From Parasteatoda lunata (taxonomy: Eukaryota; Arthropoda; Arachnida; Araneae; Theridiidae), in assembly GCA_949128135.1 (NCBI GenBank), contig OX421972.1:54618817-54682816 (forward strand): a DNA stretch of 64,000 bases, given 5' to 3'. The notes under the pieces are model-generated. The model made no database searches, was not told the origin of the DNA, and saw only the letters and a program-made list of their open reading frames with translations. How positions within the stretch are numbered: the first letter of the stretch is position 1; every line of letters begins with the position of its first letter. Position numbers and translations under genes: made by a program. Positions 24,955-36,362 of this stretch are shown here, one piece after another.

Positions 24955-25192
24955 GTTTGTCTAAGACAGGTACTCTGCCAGACATTCGTCTGGAGCTGTG
25001 GCGGTGACTATGGTAACGAGGTATGATTATTTCAAGTAAGGGTGCGGGGTCCCTCTTTAGGACTGGTTTCGGCGAGAGAAAAGGAGTTCTTTTCATCGAA
25101 GTTACGCTCCCTAAAATGCCCTCTTCTTGTTTCCATAGCGCCAGACTGCAGCAGACTTAGTGGCGGTCAGAGTACCTATCTTAGACAAACAG
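24955..25192. mobile_element. ~240-bp MITE abutting the previous one
   Basis: The ends CTGTTTGTCTAAGA...GTACTCTG (from 24955) and the inverse ending at 25191 match at 24 of 25 positions and are bounded by TA. It shares GTCTGGAGCTGT and GACTATGGTAACGAG with its neighbour. It appears to have inserted at the terminal TA of the first MITE, or the reverse. Confidence 0.75.
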
Positions 25193-25575
25193 TATACTTT
25201 TCATTCTATTTCGATTAACCCAAGCCCGTCAAGAAACAATTCTCTTAAGTGAAACGGTCTATTTTCTTTCACAAAGATTTAAATTCTTTCACTGAATATT
25301 TCTTACTACAAAGACAGGAGCGAAGCTATGTAGAGCATAAAAAAATCTAGCTATGCATCGAAGTTGCCAGGTACACAAAAAGAATATATCACAGTTACAA
25401 TAAAATAGAATACATAAACAAATAATAAATCTATTTTAAGTAAAAAACGTAGAAGATAAATAGTTATATTTTAACAAATTGGATGCGTGATACAGTGTTG
25501 CATTTAATTAATTCCACATTAATTAACATTCTGACTTAAGTGGAGAAACTTAGCTCGACTTTAACACGTCTTCTT

Positions 25576-26440
25576 TACAAATGATCCTCGTTTTAAATTC
25601 GACTTATTGCACGACTTGGATTATTTGACAATTTTAGAAAAGTTAAGTTTTTTTTCTTGATAATTGAATTACTACATACGAAAAAGTTAAGGTTCTAAAG
25701 ATCCTAAAACATTACCCAAATTATTATAAATGAACCAAAAATACTGATTAAGAAGAGAAGCTTTTCTTATTCATGATATTTCACTATTCAATTATGATTT
25801 AAAAAAAACTGAACAATATAATTTTTATTTTATTTTTTTTTTTAAATACAAAATAAAATATTCTTTTAAAAAAAAAAAGATGAAAACCGATATTCTATAA
25901 GTAGGTCTTTTGGTTTCTTCCTTCTTTCTAAAGTTTCTTCCTTTTTCTTATTATTCCTTCTTTTTTATGTATCTATATATCATGTTACAGACAAAAACTT
26001 TACATTTTAAATTTAACTGAAATTTAAAAAAGAATTTTTTTTAAAGTTTGCTAATATTGTGGTTAGTTTTGAAACAAACTAAATTCAAATTCGCTAATAA
26101 TAAGAGATTATAGATATAGATTAAAGAGATGCTAATAACTAACAAAAGCGTGAAAATATTGTCTTTGGCATCACATATTTCGGATAAACTCGAAGCTCGA
26201 CCTAAGTTGACTAATAATAAACGTTAATAAAGAAGAAAAAGAAAAAAAGCGAGAAAAGTGTTTTTTGCCTGGTATAGAATAAAATACTTAATAATAAAAT
26301 ACAAATTAATGTCGAATAATAATTACTATGTTTCTTACATTTTAATACATAATTTGAACATATTTCGGGTAATATAATGTATTATATAAATATGTATAAT
26401 AAAGAGTTGTCGTTTTTTCCGAAATAACCAATTTCGGAAC
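25576..26440. other. gene-free stretch
   Basis: AT-rich with several A and T runs and TTCTTCCTTCTTT iterations near 25915-25960. No gene seen. Confidence 0.5.
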
Positions 26441-26444
26441 ACTG

Positions 26445-26530
26445 GAAGAGAATGGAAAAAATCGGAAGAAACTGGATAAGATTAAAGAAATTGGATGAAA
26501 TGAAAGAAACTGGATGAAATGAAAGAAACT
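26445..26530. repeat. short purine-rich tandem repeat
   Basis: GGATGAAATGAAAGAAACT occurs twice directly in tandem, preceded by diverged GGAAGAAACTGGATAAGATT-like units. It abuts the large palindrome on its left. Confidence 0.7.
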
Positions 26531-26540
26531 AAAAATACCA

Positions 26541-26849
26541 AATAAAAATAGAAATAAATGTAGCAAAGGAAATAAAACAAAATTAAAAATATGACCACTG
26601 AAGCCGACGTCTTCAGGGGGTACCGGCCCCAGTGGCGAAAAAACAAAACCTTTTCTATTGAGGAAGATGGCAAAAGCCTAAAAACCTTCGGGGTACTGAG
26701 GAAGGTTTTTAGGCTTTTGCCATCTTCCTCAATAGAAAAGGTTTTGTTTTTTGGCCACTGGGGCCGGTACCCCCTGAAGACGTCGGCTTCAGTGGTCATA
26801 TTTTTAATTTTGTTTTATTTCCTTTGCTACATTTATTTCTATTTTTATT
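26541..26849. repeat. near-perfect palindrome, 148-bp arms, 13-nt loop
   Basis: The left arm 26541-26688 and right arm 26702-26849 are reverse complements at 147 of 148 positions. The single mismatch is near 26637 (G) against 26753. The loop is CGGGGTACTGAGG (26689-26701). The inner arm is GC-richer (GAAGCCGACGTCTTCAGGGG; GGTACCGGCCCC) than the AT-rich outer part. It encodes the same peptide on both strands for trivial reasons. It may be a foldback-type element, a recent inverted duplication, a source of hairpin RNA, or an assembly artefact. Confidence 0.93.
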
Positions 26850-28430
26850 CTCTCTTTTTTTGAAAATTCTGCTGCTTTTTAGCGCATTTTTTTAAAAGAA
26901 GTTTTGTTCATTTTGTTTAGATATTAGTTGTATTCTTTTAGTAAAAATACCAAATATAATTATTTAGAAATAAGTGAATAGCTTAAATTTAAACAAATTA
27001 AACTTAATATTAAAAATAAAAATAGTTATGTTTAATTAATTATGAAACATTAAACTTATTTTCATTATTTATTTTAGTTTAATAACATTTTTTTAAATTT
27101 TTGAGCCTCCAAGTACTTACGTATCTACACACGAAGAAACTAATTATAAAAGAAAATTTATAAAATTAAAAATTATTTCATTCAAAAAAATTTTCAAGGC
27201 TCTTTTTGAAGTAAGCGATTAACTTTTTAAATGTTAAGTACGATTTTTAAGGTAAGCTTGCAATTCAGCATTTTAACTTGATTCGAATTCTTCTCGACAA
27301 ATACTATTACGTTTAATGCTTACTCATCATGAAAGCGAAAAGAATACTTTTATTTTTAAAAAAAATTGTTTTTGCTGTGTAAGATATTTTAATAATCTCA
27401 TTTAACAAATATATATTTACAATAATACGTTGTAAAAATTAATTGCTGGTATGATTATTGTTTTATAGAATAAAATTTTTAAGCTGTTATTTGTTTGCAG
27501 TTCTGTAGTAAACACGGTAAAATGGAAGGAAGGCAATGCTAGCCACCATCCCAAAATAGTAAAAAATCACGAATAAATTGGAGTGAATTATATATTGTAG
27601 GATCATCGATACAGAATACTGGAATTTTGAAACCTCATTAAAAATAATGTTTTTACGAACGGAAATGACGCATAACAAAAGGAAAGAATATAACTTTCCA
27701 CTCGTTAGGATTACAGTGAAATAATTATGATAAAATCAACCATCTAAAAAATCAAATCATGTAGTTATCATCCGTATATCATCCGTAACTGCTGCGATGC
27801 TAATCATCTTGTTGTTTGTCAAGTTACTTACGGCAACTATAAAATGGGCAAGTATGAAATTTCGAATTATTATTATTTATTTATTTTTTTAAATATTCTA
27901 ATACCAAATTTAGGTCTATATGTGTTTATTTATTTTTATAATTTCTAAATTTTTTTAATAACGCTTTACTGATTCCGGTCTTATCCGTCTACCGCGTTAT
28001 AACACAACACATTTTTTTAAAATTTATTTATTTATTTATTATTTTTTTTTTTTGGTGCTAGATAGATTAAAACACGAGCGTATCATTGCAATGTGATAAA
28101 CCAAAAGTGGTCTCATGGTTTTTCTTTTCCTCCACGTAGTGGTGATGTTCATTTATTTTATTCAAAAAATCCTCTGCTAAGGCGATTTCCTACCCATATT
28201 CGATAGTCTACAATTTTAATTTATACAAAATGTTGGTAAATAGTGTATTAACATTTAGTTGTATGAACTAGCTAAATTCTATAATCAGGCATTGCTAATG
28301 CATAATATTTTATAGCTAAGACCTAAACCTAAGAAGAATGAAGCCTAAGACTAATGAGGAAAAAAAGAAGGAAATACTACAGTACAGGATCAATCATGTT
28401 ACAACAACTACCCTGTTAAGCTACCCTCTC
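26850..28430. other. gene-free stretch
   Basis: AT-rich, with TTATTTATTTATTTATT iterations near 28023-28040. Short frames such as 27487-27678 on the minus strand carry no recognisable motif. Confidence 0.5.
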
Positions 28431-28802
28431 GCTCTGTTGGGTTAAGTCATCGCCATCCACGGTTTTGGCTCGGATTCGATTCCCCGTGCTGAAGACTGGT
28501 TGTCTGATCGGACTGCACTTTTCTCGTTCGGAATCCATTCTAATGTAACGTCCTCAGTGGTTTTAGAACCTGAAAAGTGGTGATTGAAAAGCGTGGTGCG
28601 GTGGCAGGCAGGGTGATTATTACCTCCATATACTGTCTGTTCTAAGTGGTGAGTTCGGGAACGGCATTGTCTTTGGATCATCAAGTTGATTTCCAGATAA
28701 TCGACAATAACCTATCAACGTTAACAACCTCATCAAGAATATTAAGCCGGGAAGCTAATTTACAATCCAGCGGGCTTTAACAACGTGCTCTCTCTCTCTC
28801 TC

Positions 28803-28846
<44 letters not shown>

Positions 28847-28850
28847 AGAT
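28430..28850 (+). mobile_element. probable tRNA-derived SINE with CT/T tail
   Basis: A possible tRNA-like head (GGGTTAAGTCATCGCC, then GGATTCGATTCCCCG about 25 bp later) is followed by about 290 bp of GC-richer body. The element ends in CTCTCTCTCTC and a T run of about 40 at 28807-28845. The body is not shared with families A, B or C here. The spacing between the boxes is short for a tRNA, so the call is tentative. Confidence 0.45.
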
Positions 28851-29733
28851 TTTAATATAAGCTGTTGTTGTTGTGGCTTATACTGCAACTGTCTGAAAAA
28901 GTTCGACAAGATCCATTTGATTGTTAAACCTCAAAAAATCGAGAGCCCGAAGCGTAAAAGTCTTACCTTGAAAGACCCAAGCAGTCCAGGCTGTAGTTTG
29001 TCCCAATTACAATATAAGATTTTATTTGTTCTAAAATGTGTTACCTGAGCTAACACAATGACAAGAATAAAGCTTTTTTTTATTTAAAAAAAAAAAAAAA
29101 TACTAAACAGGGGAGCGGGTCGTTAAAAGCCGCTGAATTGGAAAATCTCAGCCAGGAATTACCAACTGATGAGAAAGGGGAGCAGAACCAGAACGAAAGA
29201 AACGGTCATTAATTAAAATAAAAAGGACAGGGTAAATTGAGTAAGTGAGAAACGTAGATGCAACTAATTGGGAATAATAGTAATTAAGAAAAAATTACTA
29301 AACAGATTATTACAGCTCCAGCATAAAAACGTTTAGGTTCAGTATCCTAATTTTATTTATATCTTCCCTGTCCCTTAAGTAAAAGTATAAGCTTGAACCT
29401 GGTTTGGAATCCCATTTTGACAAGTTGTTCATGCTGGTAAATATTCCATCAGTTTTAGACACCAGTGGCATACTGGACTGCCGACGACCGAGTATCCAGG
29501 GAATTCCCCGGTGCGACGTTGCCAATTTGCTTTAGAACGTTTTACTACAAACTAATAAAAAAAAAATTTTTTTAAAAAATTAGTAGTTGGTTAAGTGCAT
29601 CTGACTTTTTAACAGAGCCTTTGACCATAACCATTTTGGAGAATTTATTTTCAATTTCTAATGCAATGTAGTACATACAAAATATACTTATATGAACTCA
29701 ATTATTCCCTTTAGGTGGCACTCTAATCCCCCC

Positions 29734-29817
<84 letters not shown>

Positions 29818-30300
29818 AATGTTTTTAAGAGTTTATATTTTACACCAAAGTATAAAAAAAAAAAAAAATAACGATTTTTCTTTATTTATTTTTAGGAGCA
29901 AAACTTCAACTTTTTTTTAAAACGTTATGTGGGATTTTTATGATATAAATTGCACGTCAGATTAATTATTTTTTGTTACGTGTAATTTCGTTACATATAA
30001 GTTTATTTAAAAGTAAGCAGCATTCTTCTACTTATCCCTTTATTATTCTTTCTACCTATCCCTTTATATAGATGAAGCACCATTACCTCATACACAGTGA
30101 ATTTAAAAAAAAAAATATTTGAATAATTTTAAATGTCTAGTAAAATGATTAACACTTTTTTTTAAAGAAAAATTAAGCCTATTTTATTATGATGGATACA
30201 CAGTTCGCCAATGGCGATTTTATATTTAAGGTTGGCGAGTACGTTTTGTCTTTTAAATGTTGTGTTTCAAAAAAAAAAATAATAAACTATATATTTTCCC
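28851..30300. other. gene-free stretch including a TA microsatellite
   Basis: A (TA)n microsatellite lies at 29737-29812 and poly(A) runs near 29087 and 29850. The block 29310-29530 is GC-richer and includes a GCCGACGACCGAGTATCCAG stretch, but has no recognised identity. Confidence 0.5.
29737..29812. repeat. (TA)n microsatellite
   Basis: About 75 bp of uninterrupted TA dinucleotides following a short C run. Confidence 0.97.
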
Positions 30301-30304
30301 ACAG

Positions 30305-30505
30305 TTGAGAGCTTGTGTTTGCGTGCTGTGGACTGGGACTCATCTTCGGTAAGCCTTCGAGTCCGCAGGACTTGAAATTCTTTAGAATTGATTTGGTTAG
30401 AATTTTTATAAATGGTCTTAGGGCCGGCGGATCGCAAGAAGTTAGCAAGGCGAGTGATCATCCGGAGCGCCAGGTGACAATGGTGCCGAACGAGTCCAGG
30501 ATTTA
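30305..30505. other. GC-richer island with splice-like borders
   Basis: It begins after a TTTTCCCACAG acceptor-like stretch. A CGGTAAGCC donor-like site follows about 45 bp in, and GC-rich sequence continues to about 30500. It could contain a non-coding upstream exon of a transcript such as egh (first recognised coding exon 6 kb downstream), or be a mobile fragment. Neither can be shown here. Confidence 0.2.
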
Positions 30506-30624
30506 ATAATCATTAAATTATTGAATTATTTAAAATATTGTTTGCTTGAAAAATACATTTGTAAGTTTTTATTTCATAAATATATATTCTTAGACTAACT
30601 TAATTTATGGTTGTTAAAAGTTCT

Positions 30625-30780
30625 CTATGTAAAAGTCTGTGTCTATGTTTTTCTATCTGATTTCGTAATTTAAAATATCGCCTACTCTGATTAGCATATT
30701 TGAAGTCACTTCCTCGAACCATTAAGATTGAGTCCTAATACGCTAAAATTCGATCATTAAAATCAAAAGTTATTCAAAAT
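30625..30780 (-). repeat. dispersed repeat R, inverted copy
   Basis: The minus strand reads GACTCAATCTTAATGGTTCG and then ACTTCAAATATGCTAATCA. Further on it has a GAAATCAGATAxxAAAAC match to copy 1 at 16125-16445. Confidence 0.55.
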
Positions 30781-30789
30781 GTTTCTTTC

Positions 30790-32640
30790 TTTTTCTCTTC
30801 CCCCGCTAACTGTGCACGTGATTCTGTGTGTTAAATGCTCTCTTAATATAATGTGAATTTGGTGATATAAACTTTCAAATTTCAGGTAGAAAATACTCAC
30901 GTATTCCGTATCAAAATTTTATTTAAAGTTTTAAGCTGATTTCTTTCGGATGGGGCTATTTAGAAACATGACGGAGAGATTCATTTTAATGATTAGAAAA
31001 CATTAGATTACTATGAAGATCTTAGTAAATTTTTTGTTTACAAGAAACATAGTTAATTCTTAAAATATATTGCATATTTTGTTTTTTTATATATATATTT
31101 GGAAATAATTATTTAAAGATTTTCTGAAAAACTAAATTATGATTTCTTTTTTTTTTCCCAACAAATATTTGCTAATAGCGGGATCAATAACTTCTTAATT
31201 CATCTGATTTATCTAAAATTTTATTAATGTTGTAATTTACGTTACACGTTGCACGAAGGTTTTATTTATTTATTCATTTTTATATATAGTTTTGCAAACC
31301 TACATTAGTGTGGGTAGAGAATATCTAATATTTCCCGAAAATTACTTGATATCAATAAACATTTAATATTTTTCTATTATTACGACGACAGCTCATTCTT
31401 TTGTAATTGTATTTTATACGAGGATATCTTTAGTTTATTTTAAATGGTAATTTTAAAGATAGTATATAATTTATAAAGCATTTTATTAAAAGCTGGTTAG
31501 TGAAAGGTGTATTTCAGCAATAAATAGCAGTGAATTAGTTTATTGGCAAGTCATTGAAAAGCATTTTTGTGAATGATCGAATCAGAGAATGGATTTATAT
31601 TATAACTATATATAAAAGTTTATAAACCGATAAATTGCGTAAAACAGTCGAGGCTAGCAATTTTTCCTTCTTAAAAACAATTTTTAACAAAATGGCTTAT
31701 ATTGAAGTGATGGAAATACCTTGAAAATATTATTGACAAATATATAAATATGAGAAAGAAATGCGATGATTTTATATTATTATTATTTCAGAAATGACAT
31801 TTCGATGATATTAATATTTCTTTTCAAAAATATGTTTCAATTTTTCAGTTTTTACATTCTTTTATAGTTTTGGCCACCAAAAATTATACTAAATCCGCTA
31901 ATATTTTAGAGATTGTTCATTTTTTTCCCTTGAAAATAGTGGCGATGCATTAAGGATATGTGTTTAAATAATTTGTCGATTTTTTTTTTATTCAATCATC
32001 TGTTGATAAAATTGTCCGGTCACATTAGAAAATTTCTATGCAATTAATGTTTGAAGAAGAATTTTTTATTGTAACTCTGATCTATTTTTACTAGTTTTTC
32101 TTTCAGAACTTATTGGGCATCAGATAAAGGTTTTCATTAATAAATTTTGTTTAGGGATTTGTCTGAACCCCCCCCCCCCAAAAAAAAAAAAACAGAGAAG
32201 GGGTTGCAGTTATATAAGAATATTGGAGGGGAAGAAACTTAATTTTTTTTTTCAAATTATAGAAAACTAATGTACAACTGTACACCCTTTTGCAATAATT
32301 TAAATTTTTTTTTTCATTCATAAATTTTTTTCTTCTATAAGTGTTATTAACATTTCAATGAGGTTGTTTCATCTCTTTGTTGACACCCAATTTCACTTAG
32401 AAACTATGTCATCTTACCAGCTATTATTTTGTAATTGAACATTAACCAAAGTAAAACATTTTAAATTTTGATTTTATACCGTTGACATTCCAAGAACGAT
32501 GACAAGTTAACTCGTCATCGGTCAACAGCGTTTGGACATGAAAAAGACGAGTTGACGTGTCACCGGTCAACAATGTGTTAAGAATTTCAAAAGATCAATC
32601 TGTGTAAAGAAAGCAAATTCAATTTTCCTTATTCAAAATA
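30790..32640. other. gene-free stretch
   Basis: AT-rich. A C11/A12 homopolymer pair lies near 32168-32192. CGTTGACxxGTCATCGGTCAACA-like short inverted blocks lie near 32480-32575. No gene seen. Confidence 0.5.
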
Positions 32641-32675
32641 AGATAATATATATTTCCATTTCATCGCAGGAAAAA

Positions 32676-33242
32676 CTAAATCACCACTGAATTGTAAGTG
32701 GGGACGAAACCCTCTTCATTTCTTGAAATTTTACTTGTTATCAGGAACTCAAGGTCTAAGGCCTGTTCTTCCGATAAACGCTCAAGAGGATGTCCCTCAA
32801 GAATCACAGCCATTTTAACTGCCGTTAGAGCCTCCTTAAAGGTTATACCTTCAGGTCCTTCTTTTCTGGCAGTTTTTGGGGCCACATCTTGCTCCATCCC
32901 TTGACTTGGTCTTTTCTCACCTCTCTGTTTTGGTTTGGGTTTTTCTACCCAGGTACCTTCAGCGATTTTCTTTTCTCTGGTGAGTTTCTTTTTCTGTGCA
33001 CCAGACAATCTTTTTTTAAGTTTGATCCCACCCATGGAGGCAGTCATGCTATTGATAACTTCCTGCCCCACTTGAGATGTTGACTGGGTAGAGGTCATTT
33101 CTACCTCTTTAGATGAAGGGTTCATTTCTTCTCATTCAGTTGGTTTTTCCTCAGTTTCCTTTTCTTTTGCAGAAAGGTCTACTTGGGGATTTTTACCTGC
33201 AGAAGCAGTAATTTGAGGTATATTTTTGTCATTTTCAGCCAT
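32676..33242 (-). pseudogene. DUF4780-like ORF of a non-LTR retrotransposon
   Basis: From ATG at 33242 the minus strand reads MAENDKNIPQITASAGKN and continues for about 187 codons in one frame, with one in-frame TGA close to the downstream Met at 33125. The region KKRLSGAQKKKLTREKKIAE is typical of the N-terminal ORF of arthropod retroelements. It is followed by a Pro/Lys-rich linker and FKEALTAVKMAVILEG, which resembles the start of DUF4780-type domains. These are nucleic-acid-linked modules of transposable elements. The frame is preceded by a GC-richer leader (33243-33530). No ORF2 follows. Identity of the domain is from memory and approximate. Confidence 0.55.
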
Positions 33243-33530
33243 AAATTACCTCAAATAAAAAGCTCAGGTAAAGAAGTTCAGCCCAGTATTGCCTGAGATG
33301 CTGGGTAAGGCTATTACTCTAGAGATTCGCCAGTTGCACTAGAGGCTCCGTTAAGACACTATAACCGCAGTGCCATTCACCCATGGCACGGGTCGCATAA
33401 CACCTGGGTTACGGGAGTTGGTTCACGACCTCCTATTTTTTATTCAGAGGATATCCTGTCAGTGCTACAGGACATTCGGCTATCCACCACCTGCCGTCGC
33501 GCCTGGTAGCCACTCAAGCCCCAGGACGAA
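33243..33530 (-). mobile_element. 5' leader of the same non-LTR retrotransposon
   Basis: Read on the minus strand, this GC-richer leader begins around CATTCGTCCTGGGGCTTGAG and leads directly into the ATG at 33242. Composition differs sharply from the flanks. The 5' end is approximate. Confidence 0.45.
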
Positions 33531-33659
33531 TGAGTCATAGAGATAGAATTTTGTTTAAGGTGTACATTGAACAGCCCATTTCAATTCAAAAATATTTTTA
33601 TCGAAATCATTTGAATAAAAATTGCACAGTATTAGTGTCAAAAGAATATCTACTTACTT

Positions 33660-33977
33660 TTTATTTACGTCGCACTAGAGCTGCACAATGGGCTATTGGC
33701 GACGGTCTGGGAAACATCCCTGAGGATGATCCGAAGACATGCCATCACAATTTCGATCCTTTACAGAGGGGATGGCATCCCCGCTTCGGTAGCCCGACGA
33801 CCTGCACGCGAAGTCGAGCATTTTACGGTAGAACAGTTTAACGAGGACCAATACAGCACACCCTCGGTCCCTACACAGACTGATCCAAGTGGTCACCCAC
33901 CCGCATACTGACCGCAGCCAGTGATGCTTGACTTCGGTGATATGCTGGGAACCGTGTCTTAACGATCAAAACGCTGC
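33660..33977 (-). mobile_element. 5S-rRNA-derived SINE, near-complete
   Basis: It carries all blocks of the family, from ATTTACGTCGCACTAGAGCT on the left to the 5S-like head, seen inverted as AGTGATGCTTGACTTCGGTG, at about 33919-33938. No clear target-site duplication. Short overlapping frames on both strands are not genes. Confidence 0.85.
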
Positions 33978-36362
33978 TTTTAAAAAACCTATCAAGTCCA
34001 TAATTTTAACAACCAATGAGAAGTTAGAACGATGAAATTGAATTGCTCATGAAATTGCTTGTAAAATGTCAGTATGAATATCTCATTCAAATTTAGCAAT
34101 GGTAGAGTTCCTTCAAGCTCCTCAACTCGACAGAACTCCTTTGAAATATTTGTTTACAATTTGTGGGTGTGCGCTGGTCGCCCCTAAATTAATTTTAATA
34201 TTTCAGTAAGATGATTAAAATTTACAATCGAAACTTTAGTCAGTTTTTTCATATTTTTTAAAGCTTCTTATATTTGTATCCATTTTGAACTACTTAATCA
34301 TGATTTTACGTTTTTTCAAAAGTAAGTGACAAATATACGAATGAACTTCAGTATTGGTTATTTAAATTCCTTAAAGAATTATTCATTGTATTATATTTTG
34401 TCTATTTTTAATATTTTAACTTATTTCCGATTTGTTATATGCTATTTGCTGTCAGTATAAGACTTTTTAATTATACCATTACTCATAGAAGTTGGTGTCT
34501 TAAGCCAATTTTGTGTTTTTGAGTATGTTTATCGAATCTTGATTACATTGCGCTTTTAATAATTTTTGAGAACATTTCCGTATCGTGATCTGTGGCTAAA
34601 TAATCGCCAAATCTTGACATTTTTTGGGCAGCAGCCCTCGAGATACTAAAAAAAATCCAGATTGATATTGAGATACAGAAAAAAACCATCTGGAAAGGTA
34701 TAACTCGTATCCACTCGTAGCATATATTTTCTTTTAAAAAAAATTTGCAAGATTAAAATTTATTTGGTGATTGTAGTGCCAAAATGTCGTATTAAAAAAT
34801 TGCAATTTAAGAAACCATGTTGAAAGGGCAAAAAAATGAATGGATAGCCCTAAAAAAACAAGGTGGAATTAAGTATGTCAAAAAACTATTACTCAAATTT
34901 GAAATTCAAGTCTTGTAATAACATTGTACCGAAAATTTCTGAATTCGAATGAGCATAGAAAAATGCTGTAACAGCAGAAAATATTGAAGATTAACGGAGG
35001 AATTGTCATTAAAGCAGAGTATCAAGAAGTGATAACTAAAACACAAAACTCGCTTCTTGTAATAACTTTGTATATATCTTGTAAAAATATCAGAATTTGA
35101 AAAATTATGTGAAAAATAGAAAAATCCAGACCATCAAATGTTGCTAGTAAGCTTGCTTTGCTACTATTTTTTTAACAAGCAATTTGCTAGTCGATTGGTT
35201 ACACTTTTTCGCCTGATTCGTTATGCATCTGCTCCTATTTTTTAAAAATTATTTATAGCTATTTGAAAAATATTAAGCATTGGATATTTATCTGAATTAA
35301 AGTAGAGTAAAAAAAATATATTCTATGTCGTATAACACTTATCTAAGCTCAATTATACCTTCAATTTACCTAATTTTACAAAACAATTCACAATAAATGA
35401 AATTTTTCAACCAGATCTTAACTTTCCATGTGGATCTGTTCTTTTGATTTTCCTCTTACTGTCTTAACTGAAATTAATGGTTTTTTTTCTATTTAATAAT
35501 TATATCAGTGGCAAGTTCATCAGTAATTGAAACTAATATACCATAAGCTTGAATATAATCAAGAACATTTAACTTATTAATGGATTCTAAAATTAAAATG
35601 TTTGTCTTAATCCCAATATATGTCTCTGGGGAAAAAAATGAACTGAATATCTATATTTCTGTATGGATAATTTAAAAAGGGAAAATATGTGTTTTTTAGT
35701 ACTCTCCAATTAAGTACAATTCCATGGGCACACTTTCCCCATTTGACCCAATTGAATAGAAACTTTTGATAGATATTAGCTAAACTGATGATAAACTAAT
35801 TTCACTCACTGATCAGTTGTTAGTAACCAAACCTATTTTAAAATTTGATTGAACATATTTATATATTTTCAGCTCTAAATTAAGAATTGAAGTTTGAGTC
35901 ATAATTTACTCTGTTAACAAAGTTTTTAATTAATATATTATATACTTGTTAATAACTTGTAAGAAATTATTAAACAATTAATGTATATTTTCTATATATA
36001 TTTTAATGTTTGTTCTTAAACTCTTTCTAATGTGAAATAAAGTTTTACAAGTAGACCAAAAGTCATTGAAATAATTTCATGATTATTAATTAAGCAATGG
36101 ATATTTATTGTATATTTCATGAACAATCTCTACTTTGTTTCCTTAATATTATTATTTATTTAAAAAAAGTCTTAAAATTCAAATAGTTACTTTTCTTTGC
36201 TTAATTTTTGAATTTCAAAAAAAGTAATTGTTGAGTTAAAATTATTACATATTTATTAACCTTAAGCTTACAATTTTATAAAAATATTTGTATTTCAAAA
36301 TTCATTTAGAGGAGTTAGAGATTAATATGAATAATACTAACTGTCTTAATATTTTTTTATAG
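33978..36362. other. sequence upstream of egh, probably intron
   Basis: AT-rich with no recognisable element. It ends in a T-rich tract and AG at 36361-36362, which looks like the splice acceptor of the egh coding exon. Upstream egh exons were not identified. Confidence 0.45.

Larger units (their letters stand above)
24590..25575 (+). repeat. segmental duplication, copy 2, split by two MITEs
   Basis: Homologous to 23477-23870 on both sides of the insertion (24590-24682 and 25193-25575). The intact first copy shows what the empty site looked like. Confidence 0.75.

Noticed and set aside
26482..26863. Two overlapping frames encoding the same peptide on opposite strands
   Set aside because: A trivial result of the palindrome; no evidence of a protein.
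32698..33083. Two plus-strand frames
   Set aside because: Antisense to the DUF4780-like retroelement frame.
33693..33911. Several short frames on both strands, repeated at 44390-44608 and 55416-55704
   Set aside because: Chance frames in copies of the same 5S-derived SINE.
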